A stretch of DNA of 64,000 nt from Lawsonella sp012842085 (GTDB lineage Bacteria > Actinomycetota > Actinomycetes > Mycobacteriales > Mycobacteriaceae). Below are positions 7,706 to 15,988 of the stretch, in pieces. The translations under genes were made by a program, and so were the position numbers. Position 1 is the first letter of the stretch; each line of letters begins with the position of its first letter. Location of the stretch: the NCBI GenBank assembly GCA_036749735.1, contig DAINXV010000001.1:310001-374000 (forward strand). The letters are read 5' to 3'. The notes under the pieces are model-generated. The model was not told where the DNA came from, ran no database searches, and was given only the letters and a program-made list of their open reading frames with translations.

Positions 7706-10700
7706 TGCCACTGCTCCCTACTAAGTACGCTGCGGGATTTCACGGGGCAGGCTTCCTGAACTGCGCAGTAATCGCAGTGGTCATTTTCGCAGGCGACAAA
7801 TTCTGGTCCTTGAGTGTCGGTCGCTGCTTTTTGCAGCGCGAGTCGCCACTCGGCGAGCTGCTCTTTCGTGAGTGGTTCTTGGCTGCGCACATCTAGTTTT
7901 TCGGCAGCTGAACCGGGCGTGAGGTACACCAGTTTGGCTTCGCCGACCCCACTGTCCGCGTATTTTCCGTCGATGGCCAACTGGTAGATCGCCAACTGTG
8001 GGTTCTCTGCCACGTCCTGTTTGCGGAGGGGGTACCGGCCGGTTTTGAAGTCAACAATGATGTATCTGCCATCGCTGTCTTTCTCCAACCGGTCGATGCG
8101 TCCCCTAATTTTCACCGGAACACTCAACGCGCCCACGGTTTCCAGGTCGTCTTCGGTCAATCCGTAGCGTTCCAGGTCATCGCTGGTAAATGTGTGTTCT
8201 ATGGCGACTTCTAAGCTATCTAGAGTGGTGACCAGGTTTTCTGCTTGAGCCCATTCGCGGTAGTTTTGCAGGCCGTTCTGGGCGCGCTCTTTTTCTTGCT
8301 GGGAGTACCAGTCACTTTCGATATCCAACAATGGCCATAGTTCCTCCAAAGCCGCATCAACTTGGATGCTACTGATGTCAGACGCTTCCCCTTCGACGAG
8401 CCCATGTATCAGGGTGCCGAGCTGTGCTGCGTAGCTTGTGCTAGAAACATCGCCGCCATGTCGGCTGAGGAACCAACGGAGGGGGCATTCCTGTAGTTGC
8501 TGAAATACGGAGGGGCTGAGGGACACCGGATAGTCACGGTCGGCCGTATGCCACAGTTTTTCGCTGCTGGTGACGTTGTCTATTCCCCACCAGTTGGCAG
8601 CACCGTTAATCCCAGTACGGGCTAACCGAGCCAGCTGTTCTCGAGCATGCTGTACCCGCTTCTGCCATTGTTTATCCGTGTATCCAGCAAAAGGTTCGGT
8701 AGCGCAAATAATGGAGCGCAGCTGTGCCACCATACTGGGCAGTGACAGCACCGGTGGAGCATCCACCGGATCTGGTAATTCGTCTGGGAAGAGTTCCGTA
8801 ATGAAGCGACTGGGCGACGCGTCCCCCACAATTCCACCATCGACTGCAGTGATAACCAATTGCCTTCGAGCTCGCGACAGTGCTGTATAAAAGGATCGTC
8901 TTTCGGCAGCTAATTGGGGCTGCCGGTAGGACACTGTGGCGGTGTCGATACCAGCCACCGTGTCGAGGAATTCTTGGGTTTGGAGAAGGCTGCCGCGCAC
9001 CACCATATTGGGCCATTCTCCATCTTGAACGCCCACAACCACTACCGTGTCCCACTCTCTACCAGCGGCGGAGGTGGCGGAAATCAGCGTCACGGCTTCA
9101 CTGTGCTGCAAGCTTCTGATTCGGGATAGTGCCGGAAGTTCTTGGTCGCGGATATATCGCACGAAACTTTGTACAGTCCCAGTGGGCACCCGTGATACGA
9201 AGTCGCTGGCAGCATCAAATAGTGCCATCATGGCGTCGAGGTTTCTATCGGCTTGCGCACCCTCTACCCCACCGCGCAGACTCGCAGCGCGCCAAGTGTC
9301 CGCAAGATCCGCAGTATGCCAGGCAGCCCACAATACTTCCTCTGCAGTGTCGCCTCGTTCCATGCTGTGTTGAGCAGCTGACACTACTTTGCGAACCCTT
9401 TCTAATGGTTGCCGCTCGTAGTCAGTCAGTCCCTCCAGAATTTCTTCCAACGGCACTTCTGCGTCAGCCGCATCTTCAGGGCTCTGCTGCGCTGCCATAG
9501 TGGCAGGGGACAGCAACAATTGCAGCAGTGTGCCCGAGTCTCGTTTCCCTCCCCGGGCGACTTCTTCCCGGCGCAAACCCCGGCGCAACGTACGGACATC
9601 GGCCGGATCTGCCTGGCCGACCACCCCAGTGAGAAGGCTACTGACGGTCTCCGCGTCCACCTCCATCGAGATTGCTGCCAGTACGGAAAGAATTCCGTCC
9701 ACCGCGTACTGTTCGGCAAGGGGAAGATCGTCGGTGTCAGTCCGTACTGGTACTCCCGCAGCTAACAGTGCCCGCCGAAGTGCCGGTAGGTGGCGTCCCA
9801 CACTGCGGGCGATGATGGCCATATCGGACCACGGCACCCCCTCTAAGAGGTGGGCTCTTCGCAAAACATCCGCGGCGAGTGCTGCTTCTGCGGCTTCACT
9901 GGTGGCTAGTTTTACTGTGGGCTCTACAGTGTGCGAACCTCCCGCAACCAAAGCCTGCTGTTGGGGACTCACTGCAGGCAACCGGCCACCCACTTCTTGG
10001 ATGAGGGGAAGGTTGAGGGGACTGAGGCGATGGCTTACTGGCAGGACGATCCGCTGCGGGCTGCCGGCGGGTGCGGTGTTGTTGAGGAAGCTGGGGTCTG
10101 CTCCTCGGAAATCAAAAACGTTTTGATCGCCGTCACCCGCAATAACAGTGAGCTGGGTTTGAGTGGATATGAGCTCAATAAACTCCGCCATCTGTGGATC
10201 CAGATGATGTGCATCATCTACTAGCACCAGCTCTAGTCGTTCCTGCTCGGCCGCTAAAATTTCTGGATGTGTAGCCAAGCCTTCCAGCACCATGCCGACT
10301 AATTCGGCGGCGTCAAGCGCGGGCGTCACCGCTTCTGAGCCTTCAGCTCCGGCCCGTGCGCGCAGCAGCATGGTGCGCTCGTAGTCCAAAGCGAAGCGGC
10401 CAATTGCCGTCCACGTAGGCTGGTCGTGCTCCTCCCCCATGGAGATGAGGTCCTCGGCGCTTACGCCGCGTTCATGGGCGCGGGAAATAAAGTCTCGCAA
10501 GACACGGGCGAAACCTGCTGTGGTGAGTGCCGGCTGCAGCCATTCTGGCCAGTAATTAATGCCCTCGGCCGGATCGGTGTCGGCAATGGTCTCCAGCAAT
10601 TCCCGATAGATGACGTCTTTTTCAGCACCGGTCATGAGCTTCGGTGGCGGGGCACCATCAGCCGCATTTATTCGACAAAGCAGACTGTAGGCGTAGCTGT

Positions 10701-11088
10701 GCACGGTACGAATAATGGGTTCTTGGCTAGCAAGCGAATCGGTACCGACCAGCTGTGCCGCTACTCGCTCCGCTAGTTCGGCAGCGGCGCGCTTGGATTG
10801 CGTCAACACCAGTACCGAATCGGAGTTCACTCCGGGGGTAGCGCAGTGTGCACATGCTAAATCCACCAGGAGGGAAGTTTTTCCGGTTCCGGGTCCACCC
10901 AAAACTTGGACCGGCGCGGGTGAAGAAATAACTCCACCGTTGGGAGTGAAAAGACGGGCAGCGGGTTCCTCCCACGAGTGCGGAGTGGAACGGGAGAATT
11001 GAGCAGCCGGAAGCAGCGTGACATGAAAGGGGTCGGGATTATCCTCTCCGGTTCCCACAGCTTCCAGTGCGTCAATCTTTTCCGTCAT
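7702..11088 (-). CDS. adnA: AdnA, iron-sulfur nuclease and motor-like subunit of AdnAB
   Basis: This 1128-residue partner of AdnB carries an N-terminal UvrD-like ATPase (GGPGTGKTS near residue 65, LVLVDDAHHLDPQ as Walker B) and a C-terminal nuclease (GTLIHGLVEGEAS, then IIVDFKTGRYPLRK, then QLAIYQLAID). The nuclease is framed by cysteines as in AddB-type Fe-S nucleases: one in LQECPLRWF and three in CENDHCDYCAVQEACP. A 4Fe-4S cluster that stabilises the fold is expected from the family. The gene is first in the adnA-adnB pair, with a 4-base overlap. No mycobacterial-type LexA box is apparent in the 50 bases before it. Confidence 0.92.
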   Translation of the reverse strand: MTEKIDALEAVGTGEDNPDPFHVTLLPAAQFSRSTPHSWEEPAARLFTPNGGVISSPAPVQVLGGPGTGKTSLLVDLACAHCATPGVNSDSVLVLTQSKRAAAELAERVAAQLVGTDSLASQEPIIRTVHSYAYSLLCRINAADGAPPPKLMTGAEKDVIYRELLETIADTDPAEGINYWPEWLQPALTTAGFARVLRDFISRAHERGVSAEDLISMGEEHDQPTWTAIGRFALDYERTMLLRARAGAEGSEAVTPALDAAELVGMVLEGLATHPEILAAEQERLELVLVDDAHHLDPQMAEFIELISTQTQLTVIAGDGDQNVFDFRGADPSFLNNTAPAGSPQRIVLPVSHRLSPLNLPLIQEVGGRLPAVSPQQQALVAGGSHTVEPTVKLATSEAAEAALAADVLRRAHLLEGVPWSDMAIIARSVGRHLPALRRALLAAGVPVRTDTDDLPLAEQYAVDGILSVLAAISMEVDAETVSSLLTGVVGQADPADVRTLRRGLRREEVARGGKRDSGTLLQLLLSPATMAAQQSPEDAADAEVPLEEILEGLTDYERQPLERVRKVVSAAQHSMERGDTAEEVLWAAWHTADLADTWRAASLRGGVEGAQADRNLDAMMALFDAASDFVSRVPTGTVQSFVRYIRDQELPALSRIRSLQHSEAVTLISATSAAGREWDTVVVVGVQDGEWPNMVVRGSLLQTQEFLDTVAGIDTATVSYRQPQLAAERRSFYTALSRARRQLVITAVDGGIVGDASPSRFITELFPDELPDPVDAPPVLSLPSMVAQLRSIICATEPFAGYTDKQWQKRVQHAREQLARLARTGINGAANWWGIDNVTSSEKLWHTADRDYPVSLSPSVFQQLQECPLRWFLSRHGGDVSSTSYAAQLGTLIHGLVEGEASDISSIQVDAALEELWPLLDIESDWYSQQEKERAQNGLQNYREWAQAENLVTTLDSLEVAIEHTFTSDDLERYGLTEDDLETVGALSVPVKIRGRIDRLEKDSDGRYIIVDFKTGRYPLRKQDVAENPQLAIYQLAIDGKYADSGVGEAKLVYLTPGSAAEKLDVRSQEPLTKEQLAEWRLALQKAATDTQGPEFVACENDHCDYCAVQEACPVKSRSVLSREQWQ

Positions 11089-11138
11089 GCACCTATCCCA
11101 TCATGTCCCTGTAACACTTATGCGCGGCGTGGCATTGC

Positions 11139-12002
11139 CTAAAGCACGGAGCGGATAACGAGGGAGGTGTGGAGGAGTTTCTCAAAGTTGCGGGGTGCCG
11201 AATGCCGGTGCACCAAATGTAGCCCGAGACGGAAAAGGAAAGCACGTAAAAGCTGTTGTGGCCATTCGGGCAAATGCCTCCACCGTTTCGCCAGGCCGGT
11301 ATCTGAACCTGCCCAGGTCAATGCGTCAACAACTACTACGCCAGCCGCCCAACTGGGGCTATGCCAGTAGGGCACAATGTCGGGGATAAGGGGGGCTTCG
11401 TCGGGCGCGAAAAGAGTTCCAAAAAGCAGATCCCCGTGCACCACCTGCTCGGGCGCGGTAAGCGGGGTTCGCAGCTCGGCTAGTTCACGGTAAAGCTCAA
11501 TGCCCTCATCAATATCTTTGCGGAATCCTCCATCTTGGCTGGTACCAATGGGTAGATAGTCCCACAAAAGAGACAACGGTTCGTCAGCGCAGCTGGCTCG
11601 ATCTGCCATTGTGAAGTAGTCAACCTCGGACCACGGTTCATTGGGTGAACCGGCCAAAAAGCGGGGTTTCTCTTCGTCTTTAAGCGCATCATGCAGGCGT
11701 AAAGAGGCGGCAATAATCTCATCTGGCCGATTTTGTGGTTGTCCCGGATTGTAGTGATCGGCGCGCCAGTCATTCACCACTACCCGTCCATCATGGGATC
11801 GGAAAGGCCGAGCGATCCGGATCCCCGAGGGATTGAGGTTGTCCCTGATACGGGCAGACCAGGTGGCGCGGGCACGGTCGGGTACTTGGGTGAGTACCAC
11901 CGGGCCAGCCATCACTCCTCCACCCCAGCCGCGCGGGGCAGGATCCAGTTTAGGGTTGGTTAGTCCAAAAGCGGCCAAAACTTGGGCTGAAGGTTTCTCC
12001 AT
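11139..12002 (-). CDS. TIGR02569-family actinobacterial protein (Rv3205c-like)
   Basis: This protein of about 287 residues belongs to an actinobacteria-restricted family of unknown function. It carries VVHGDLLFGTLF, which resembles the catalytic loop of aminoglycoside phosphotransferase-like kinases (HGD...N), but the downstream asparagine is not evident. Recurrent features are GWGGGVMAGPVVLTQV near the N-terminus and the C-terminal VVVDALTWAGSD. The ATG at 12002 is preceded by AGAGG; a GTG two codons upstream is also possible. It sits between moeZ and adnA on the same strand, as in M. tuberculosis. A kinase-like fold is inference only. Confidence 0.7.
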   Translation of the reverse strand: MEKPSAQVLAAFGLTNPKLDPAPRGWGGGVMAGPVVLTQVPDRARATWSARIRDNLNPSGIRIARPFRSHDGRVVVNDWRADHYNPGQPQNRPDEIIAASLRLHDALKDEEKPRFLAGSPNEPWSEVDYFTMADRASCADEPLSLLWDYLPIGTSQDGGFRKDIDEGIELYRELAELRTPLTAPEQVVHGDLLFGTLFAPDEAPLIPDIVPYWHSPSWAAGVVVVDALTWAGSDTGLAKRWRHLPEWPQQLLRAFLFRLGLHLVHRHSAPRNFEKLLHTSLVIRSVL

Positions 12003-12049
12003 AGTCACACCTCTATCCTAGAGGGCGTTTGGAGACTTAGGGGAGAGGC

Positions 12050-12844
12050 TCAGCGACTGCCGGGTGTAGCGGTGAGGGACACCTCCCGCAATGTCATGCG
12101 GAAAGCATCATAGTAAAGCACTCTTCCCGCCAAGTTGTCCCCCGCTCCTATAAGAAGTTTGACCACTTCAGTTGCCATAATGCCGCCAATTGTGGCGCAC
12201 ACTGCTCCCAAAATTCCTGCTTGTGGTTCCCGTGACGGCGCATCTGCCGCCGGTTCCGCACTATAAAGGTCTCGTAAGGTGAGTGCCCTTTGCGGATCTG
12301 GGCAGTTGCTCCAAAACGTGGAGACTTGACCTTCCCACCGGAAAACGGCGCCCATCACATCCGGAACACCGATCTTTTCGGCATAGTCACTAATCAGGTA
12401 ACGCGTAGCGAAATTATCGCAGGCATCCACAATTAGATCCCACTCATCCCCCACCAAAGAAAAGTTCTCCGCCGTCAACCGCTCCGCAAAAGTGGTGACC
12501 TGAATGTCCGGGTTGATGCTCTGCATCCGGCGGGCCGCCGACTCCACTTTCAGCTCCCCAATGTTGGCAAAGGAGTGAATAACCTGCCGCTGCATATTGG
12601 ACACATCGACGACGTCATCATCCACTACCCCAATATGTCCAACTCCCGCAGCAGCTAGGTACAGCAACACCGGTGAGCCCAGGCCGCCGGCACCGATAAC
12701 CAGAACCCGCGCCCCCAATAAACGCCGTTGTCCGGCTTCCCCGATCTCCGGAATTTTGAGGTTCCGCGGGTAGCGCGCTTTCTGCTCATCAGTAAGTTCA
12801 GGACCCAGCGCGGCGAGCGGGTCAAAAGAGCTAGTTTTAGTCAT
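12050..12844 (-). CDS. moeZ: MoeZ/MoeB-type adenylyltransferase (E1-like), rhodanese domain missing
   Basis: E1-like enzymes of this group adenylate the C-terminal glycine of a sulfur carrier protein (MoaD, ThiS or CysO). The ATP-binding VLVIGAGGLGSPVLLYLAAAGVG, the D-x-V-D-x-SNMQRQ segment, and the LGAVCATIGGIMATEVVKLL helix are all present. At about 264 residues it ends at the point where mycobacterial MoeZ (about 390) continues into a rhodanese domain. The cysteine usually seen in SCAEGGVLG is also replaced (SREPQAGILG). The start is the ATG at 12844, preceded by CTGGAG; a longer upstream frame would run through the intergenic operator and into tetR. Activation may be intact while sulfur loading depends on another rhodanese such as SseA (inference). 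Confidence 0.82.
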   Translation of the reverse strand: MTKTSSFDPLAALGPELTDEQKARYPRNLKIPEIGEAGQRRLLGARVLVIGAGGLGSPVLLYLAAAGVGHIGVVDDDVVDVSNMQRQVIHSFANIGELKVESAARRMQSINPDIQVTTFAERLTAENFSLVGDEWDLIVDACDNFATRYLISDYAEKIGVPDVMGAVFRWEGQVSTFWSNCPDPQRALTLRDLYSAEPAADAPSREPQAGILGAVCATIGGIMATEVVKLLIGAGDNLAGRVLYYDAFRMTLREVSLTATPGSR

Positions 12845-12886
12845 GACTCCAGAATAACGATCCCAGTCGGGTAAAGTCTCCACTAT

Positions 12887-12903
12887 CCTTAGTTTTACTA
12901 AGG
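12887..12903. promoter_or_regulatory. Palindromic operator in the moeZ-tetR divergent region
   Basis: CCTTAGT, TTT, ACTAAGG: a perfect 7-base inverted repeat with a 3-base spacer. It lies 23 bases before the tetR start and 43 bases before the divergent moeZ start. Size and position fit the operator of the adjacent TetR protein, which would then repress itself and possibly moeZ. Confidence 0.6.
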
Positions 12904-12925
12904 CTGGACTTAAGGAGCTGCCCAT

Positions 12926-13540
12926 ATGACGAGTTCTAACCGTGTGTCGCGCGCAGACCGGCGCGAGGCTATTCTCGAAGCGGCACGAAGCCACTTCGTG
13001 GTAAACGGATATCACGGCACTGGTATGGATGATGTGGCCGCTACTCTCGGTCTTAGCAAACCTATTCTTTACCAATATTTTTCGTCTAAACACGAACTGT
13101 ATCTTGCCGTCTTGGAGATGGCGGCAGAGCATCTGGAAGACCTCATTACTCGCACCCTGTCAAAGGATCTTTCGAATAAAGATATGGTGCGGGAGACGGT
13201 GGAAACATTCTTCGGATTCGTGTCTGACGACTCCCAGTACTACCGTCTGCTCTTCGACTCGGACATGCTGGATGATGCTGACGCCGCTGAAAGAGTCGAC
13301 AATGCTATTCAGGGGCTGGTGCAAAAGGTTGCGGAACTGATTGCCTCCGACACGGGCATGTCGCCCAATTACTCGGTCATGCTGGCCAATTTGGTGATCG
13401 GGGCGAGTGAATTCTCTGCCAAAGCTTGGCTCTCCCAGCAGCGCAACACTACTGAAGAAGTGCCGCTGGAGGATGCTGCGGCACTGACCTGGCAAACCGT
13501 GTGGCGGGGTCTGCGATCCATTCCGGCGCAGGACAATTAA
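12926..13540 (+). CDS. TetR-family transcriptional regulator (Rv3208-like)
   Basis: This 204-residue regulator has an N-terminal TetR DNA-binding domain: ADRREAILEAARSHFVVNGYHGTGM, then the helix-turn-helix VAATLGLSKPILYQYFSSKHELYLAVL at about residues 40-67. The rest is an all-helical ligand-binding domain that would dimerise. AAGGAG lies nine bases before the ATG. The family sits at this position in mycobacteria and related genera, always near DUF3107 and rhlE. A perfect palindrome just upstream is its probable operator. The ligand is unknown. Confidence 0.88.
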   Translation: MTSSNRVSRADRREAILEAARSHFVVNGYHGTGMDDVAATLGLSKPILYQYFSSKHELYLAVLEMAAEHLEDLITRTLSKDLSNKDMVRETVETFFGFVSDDSQYYRLLFDSDMLDDADAAERVDNAIQGLVQKVAELIASDTGMSPNYSVMLANLVIGASEFSAKAWLSQQRNTTEEVPLEDAAALTWQTVWRGLRSIPAQDN

Positions 13541-13572
13541 AGCCACTGCACAGATAAAACTGCACAGATAAG

Positions 13573-13614
13573 AAAAACTTCCTTCCCCGTGGGTGCGGGG
13601 TGGAAGCTTTTAAA
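13573..13614 (+). terminator. Terminator after tetR, convergent with DUF3107
   Basis: CTTCC and CCCC pair with GGGG and GGAAG around a short loop with a small internal bulge. A-runs lie on the left and T-runs on the right, so it can work on both strands. Confidence 0.65.
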
Positions 13615-13631
13615 ATTCCTCGAGGCTTTGG

Positions 13632-13661
13632 AATGTGGTTTTAGCGAAATGTGGTTTTAGC
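13632..13661. repeat. Two copies of a 14-base direct repeat
   Basis: AATGTGGTTTTAGC occurs twice with a period of 16 bases in the short gap between the tetR terminator and the DUF3107 stop. It looks like a local duplication. Confidence 0.6.
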
Positions 13662-13680
13662 TGGTTAGTTCGCGAACTTG

Positions 13681-13908
13681 TTAGCTCACAAATCCCACGC
13701 GGCGTTCTTCTTCCTCCGCTACTTGCACGTAGCTGATCTTGGAACCATTCAGGACGTATTTTTGTTTCTTGGTGTCAACGAATTTTACGATCTTGAGCAC
13801 CCCTGACATGGCGCCTTCCAGCTCTTTCAACAGTTCGTCAACGTTCTCCACCTGGGTTGAGATGCCAGCAGTGTTGTTTTCAAGTCCGATCTTGATGGTG
13901 ACGGCCAT
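13681..13908 (-). CDS. DUF3107 family protein (TB9.4/Rv3208A-like)
   Basis: This is a 75-residue actinobacterial protein of unknown function with the typical family layout: start MAVTIKIGLEN, a middle VDELLKELE helix, and the closing KYVLNGSKISYVQV followed by an acidic segment. The length equals the usual 70-80 residues. The ATG is preceded by AGGAGA. The family is a small single-domain protein found next to rhlE in most mycolic-acid bacteria, where the M. tuberculosis homologue is a known T-cell antigen. It is transcribed away from rhlE, from the same intergenic region. Confidence 0.88.
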   Translation of the reverse strand: MAVTIKIGLENNTAGISTQVENVDELLKELEGAMSGVLKIVKFVDTKKQKYVLNGSKISYVQVAEEEERRVGFVS

Positions 13909-14014
13909 GTTTTCTCCTGAATTTGAAGGTGCTTTGGAGGAATCTTCGATACCTGCAGTGTACGCAAGCTGAGTGGGAAATGCATCGTGGGGCTGCGTTT
14001 GGCGGGCTCTTTGA

Positions 14015-14214
14015 TATAGTAAAGGTGAAGAAGAACGGTAATGCGCGCGGCCTTTACACTTGTGAGTCCTTTCGCAAGTCGGCAGCGTAGGCAGTTCCCG
14101 GTCTGTTTCAAACGTTTAAATTGTCTTTTCTTCTTCAGACAAAACGGACAGGCTGTGCGGGACGCTTACCCCCATGAGGACGCGCTAGTCGATATCTTGT
14201 AGAAAGAGACACAA
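14015..14214 (+). promoter_or_regulatory. Promoter and long structured 5' leader of rhlE
   Basis: TATAGT at 14015-14020 with an upstream TG (TTTGATATAGT) looks like an extended -10 element, which puts transcription start near 14027 and gives a leader of about 188 bases. Two hairpins are visible: ACTTGTG/CGCAAGT at 14058-14079, and CGTTT-TGTCT/AGACA-AAACG around a pyrimidine loop at 14113-14146. Long leaders are common on cold-shock-regulated DEAD-box helicase genes, so autoregulation or cold regulation is plausible. The 306-base gap from DUF3107 to rhlE holds no gene. Confidence 0.55.
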
Positions 14215-15960
14215 ATGAATAATTTTGAGTCGCAACCCTCGCAAAAATCTGACGAGGGTATGAAGGTTCGCACCACTGTTCTTGAAGAAGGTGCGACCAG
14301 TACATCTAACTCTCCCACTTTTGAAAAACTGGGAGTTGCCCCTGCTATTGTCGATGCCCTTAAAGAAAAAGGCATCACTCACACTTTTGCTATCCAGGAA
14401 CTTACCCTGCCGATTGCTTTGAATGGCCAGGATCTTATTGGCCAGGCACGCACCGGTATGGGCAAAACCTACGGGTTTGGTGTTCCTATGCTGAACCGTC
14501 TGGTTGACGCGGATGCCTCCGAGCTGGATGGTACTCCGCGCGGCCTGGTCGTCGTTCCCACCCGCGAACTTTGTATCCAGGTGGAAGAAGACTTGGCTCA
14601 TGCCGCCAGCAAAATCGAAGTAGATGAGATGGACGGCGACGGTAAGCCCACTGGGAAGAAACGCCCACTCTCCGTTCTGGCCATCTACGGCGGCACCCCC
14701 TACGAACCTCAGATTGAGGCCCTCAAGAAGGGTGTTGACGTTGTTGTCGGCACTCCGGGACGTCTGGTTGACCTGGCTCAGCAGCAACATTTGGTGCTGG
14801 GTAAGGTAGCGATCCTTGTCTTGGATGAGGCGGACGAAATGCTGGACCTGGGCTTCCTTCCCGATATGGAACGAATTCTCGGTATGGTTCCGGAAAAACG
14901 GCAGACCATGCTGTTTTCGGCCACTATGCCAGGGCCGATCATCAACTTGGCACGCGATTTCTTGGATCAGCCCACCCACATTCGGGCGGAATCCGTCAAC
15001 GCCTCTGCTACCCACGAAAACACCGAGCAGTTTGCCTACCGTGCACACGCACTGAACAAGCCGGAAGTGGTTTCTCGGATTCTGCAGGCTAAAGATCGCG
15101 GCAAGACCATGATCTTCACCCGCACTAAACGCACTGCTCAGAATCTGGCTGAGGACCTCGCGGAGCGTGGCTTCAAGGTGGCTACCGTCCATGGAGACCT
15201 GGGCCAGGCAGCTCGCGAAGAAGCCCTCGATGCTTTCCGAGCCGGCGACGTTGACGTGCTGGTTGCTACCGATGTGGCAGCTCGCGGTATTGACGTCGAC
15301 GACGTCACGCACGTCATCAACTACCAGTGCCCTGACGATGACAAAACCTATATTCACCGCATCGGACGCACTGGCCGTGCCGGCCGCTGTGGCGTCGGTG
15401 TCAGCTTGGTGGACTGGGATGACATCCCCCGCTGGATGCTCATCGATAAGGCACTGGAGCTGGGAATCGGTGAACCTGTAGAGACCTACCACACCTCCGA
15501 TCACCTCTACGACGATCTGTGCATCCGTCGTGATGTGGCAGGCTGTGTCGGACCTGCTCGACAGCTGATTGGTGGCCGTCGCCGCCGTCGTGGCCAGGGA
15601 GCTGGTCGCGGACGCGGACAAGGCGGAGGCCAGGGACGCAGTCGTGGTCGCGGCAATGGTCGCGGCAATGGTCGCGGACAAGGCGGAGGTCAGGGCCAGG
15701 GACGCGGTCGTGGAAATGGCCGCGGACAGGGTGCCGGCCAAGGTCGTGGTCGCGGCAATGGTCGCGGACAAGGCGGAGGCCAGGGCCAGGGACGCGGTCG
15801 TGGAAATGGCCGCGGACAGGGTGCCAATGAGGGACGTCGCGAAATTCGCGGTCGTGCTCGTCAGCGCCAACGTCTTCAAAATGGCGAATGCCTAGACCCC
15901 CAGCGGGGTAACCAGCCACGTCGCCGTCGTCGCACCCGTCGTGGAAAGCGTGCAAACTAG
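14215..15960 (+). CDS. rhlE: DEAD-box RNA helicase RhlE with Gly/Arg-rich tail
   Basis: This ATP-dependent RNA helicase acts in RNA remodelling, ribosome assembly or RNA decay. The 581-residue protein shows the Q motif (FAIQELTLPIAL), motif I ARTGMGKT, PTRELCIQV, GTPGRLVDLA, the DEAD box VLDEADEMLDLGF, SAT, and motifs V-VI (ATDVAARGIDV, HRIGRTGRAG). After about residue 455 it becomes a Gly/Arg/Gln/Asn low-complexity RGG-like tail ending in a basic RRRRTRRGKRAN. That tail should bind RNA non-specifically and may promote phase separation (family knowledge). It is followed after 28 bases by the next gene. The tail is encoded by internal tandem repeats. Confidence 0.93.
   Translation: MNNFESQPSQKSDEGMKVRTTVLEEGATSTSNSPTFEKLGVAPAIVDALKEKGITHTFAIQELTLPIALNGQDLIGQARTGMGKTYGFGVPMLNRLVDADASELDGTPRGLVVVPTRELCIQVEEDLAHAASKIEVDEMDGDGKPTGKKRPLSVLAIYGGTPYEPQIEALKKGVDVVVGTPGRLVDLAQQQHLVLGKVAILVLDEADEMLDLGFLPDMERILGMVPEKRQTMLFSATMPGPIINLARDFLDQPTHIRAESVNASATHENTEQFAYRAHALNKPEVVSRILQAKDRGKTMIFTRTKRTAQNLAEDLAERGFKVATVHGDLGQAAREEALDAFRAGDVDVLVATDVAARGIDVDDVTHVINYQCPDDDKTYIHRIGRTGRAGRCGVGVSLVDWDDIPRWMLIDKALELGIGEPVETYHTSDHLYDDLCIRRDVAGCVGPARQLIGGRRRRRGQGAGRGRGQGGGQGRSRGRGNGRGNGRGQGGGQGQGRGRGNGRGQGAGQGRGRGNGRGQGGGQGQGRGRGNGRGQGANEGRREIRGRARQRQRLQNGECLDPQRGNQPRRRRRTRRGKRAN
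15661..15825 (+). repeat. In-frame tandem repeat encoding the RhlE RGG tail
   Basis: A 75-base unit at 15661-15735 recurs at 15751-15825 with one mismatch, a period of 90 bases or 30 codons. Shorter copies of the GGTCGTGGTCGCGGCAATGG type flank it. The repeat is in frame and so can expand or contract without breaking rhlE. Confidence 0.85.
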
Positions 15961-15976
15961 AAACAGACGACGCGTC

Positions 15977-15982
15977 TAAAAT
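15977..15982 (+). promoter_or_regulatory. -10 element of a leaderless promoter
   Basis: TAAAAT, six bases, then the GTG start of the next gene. There is no ribosome-binding site in the gap, so the mRNA probably starts at the GTG itself. Confidence 0.6.
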
Positions 15983-15988
15983 GGAATC

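Noticed and set aside
12845..13132. A longer MoeZ starting at 13132
   Set aside because: The extension would run through the operator palindrome and into the 5' part of tetR, and resembles no family; the ATG at 12844 has a ribosome-binding site.
15585..15830. Repeats considered as a CRISPR array
   Set aside because: They are in-frame coding repeats for the Gly/Arg tail of RhlE, with no spacers of equal length.
14185..15879. A 564-codon open frame on the minus strand opposite rhlE
   Set aside because: It is antisense to an unmistakable DEAD-box helicase gene, composed of repeat-derived Ala/Thr/Ser runs, and has no family features.
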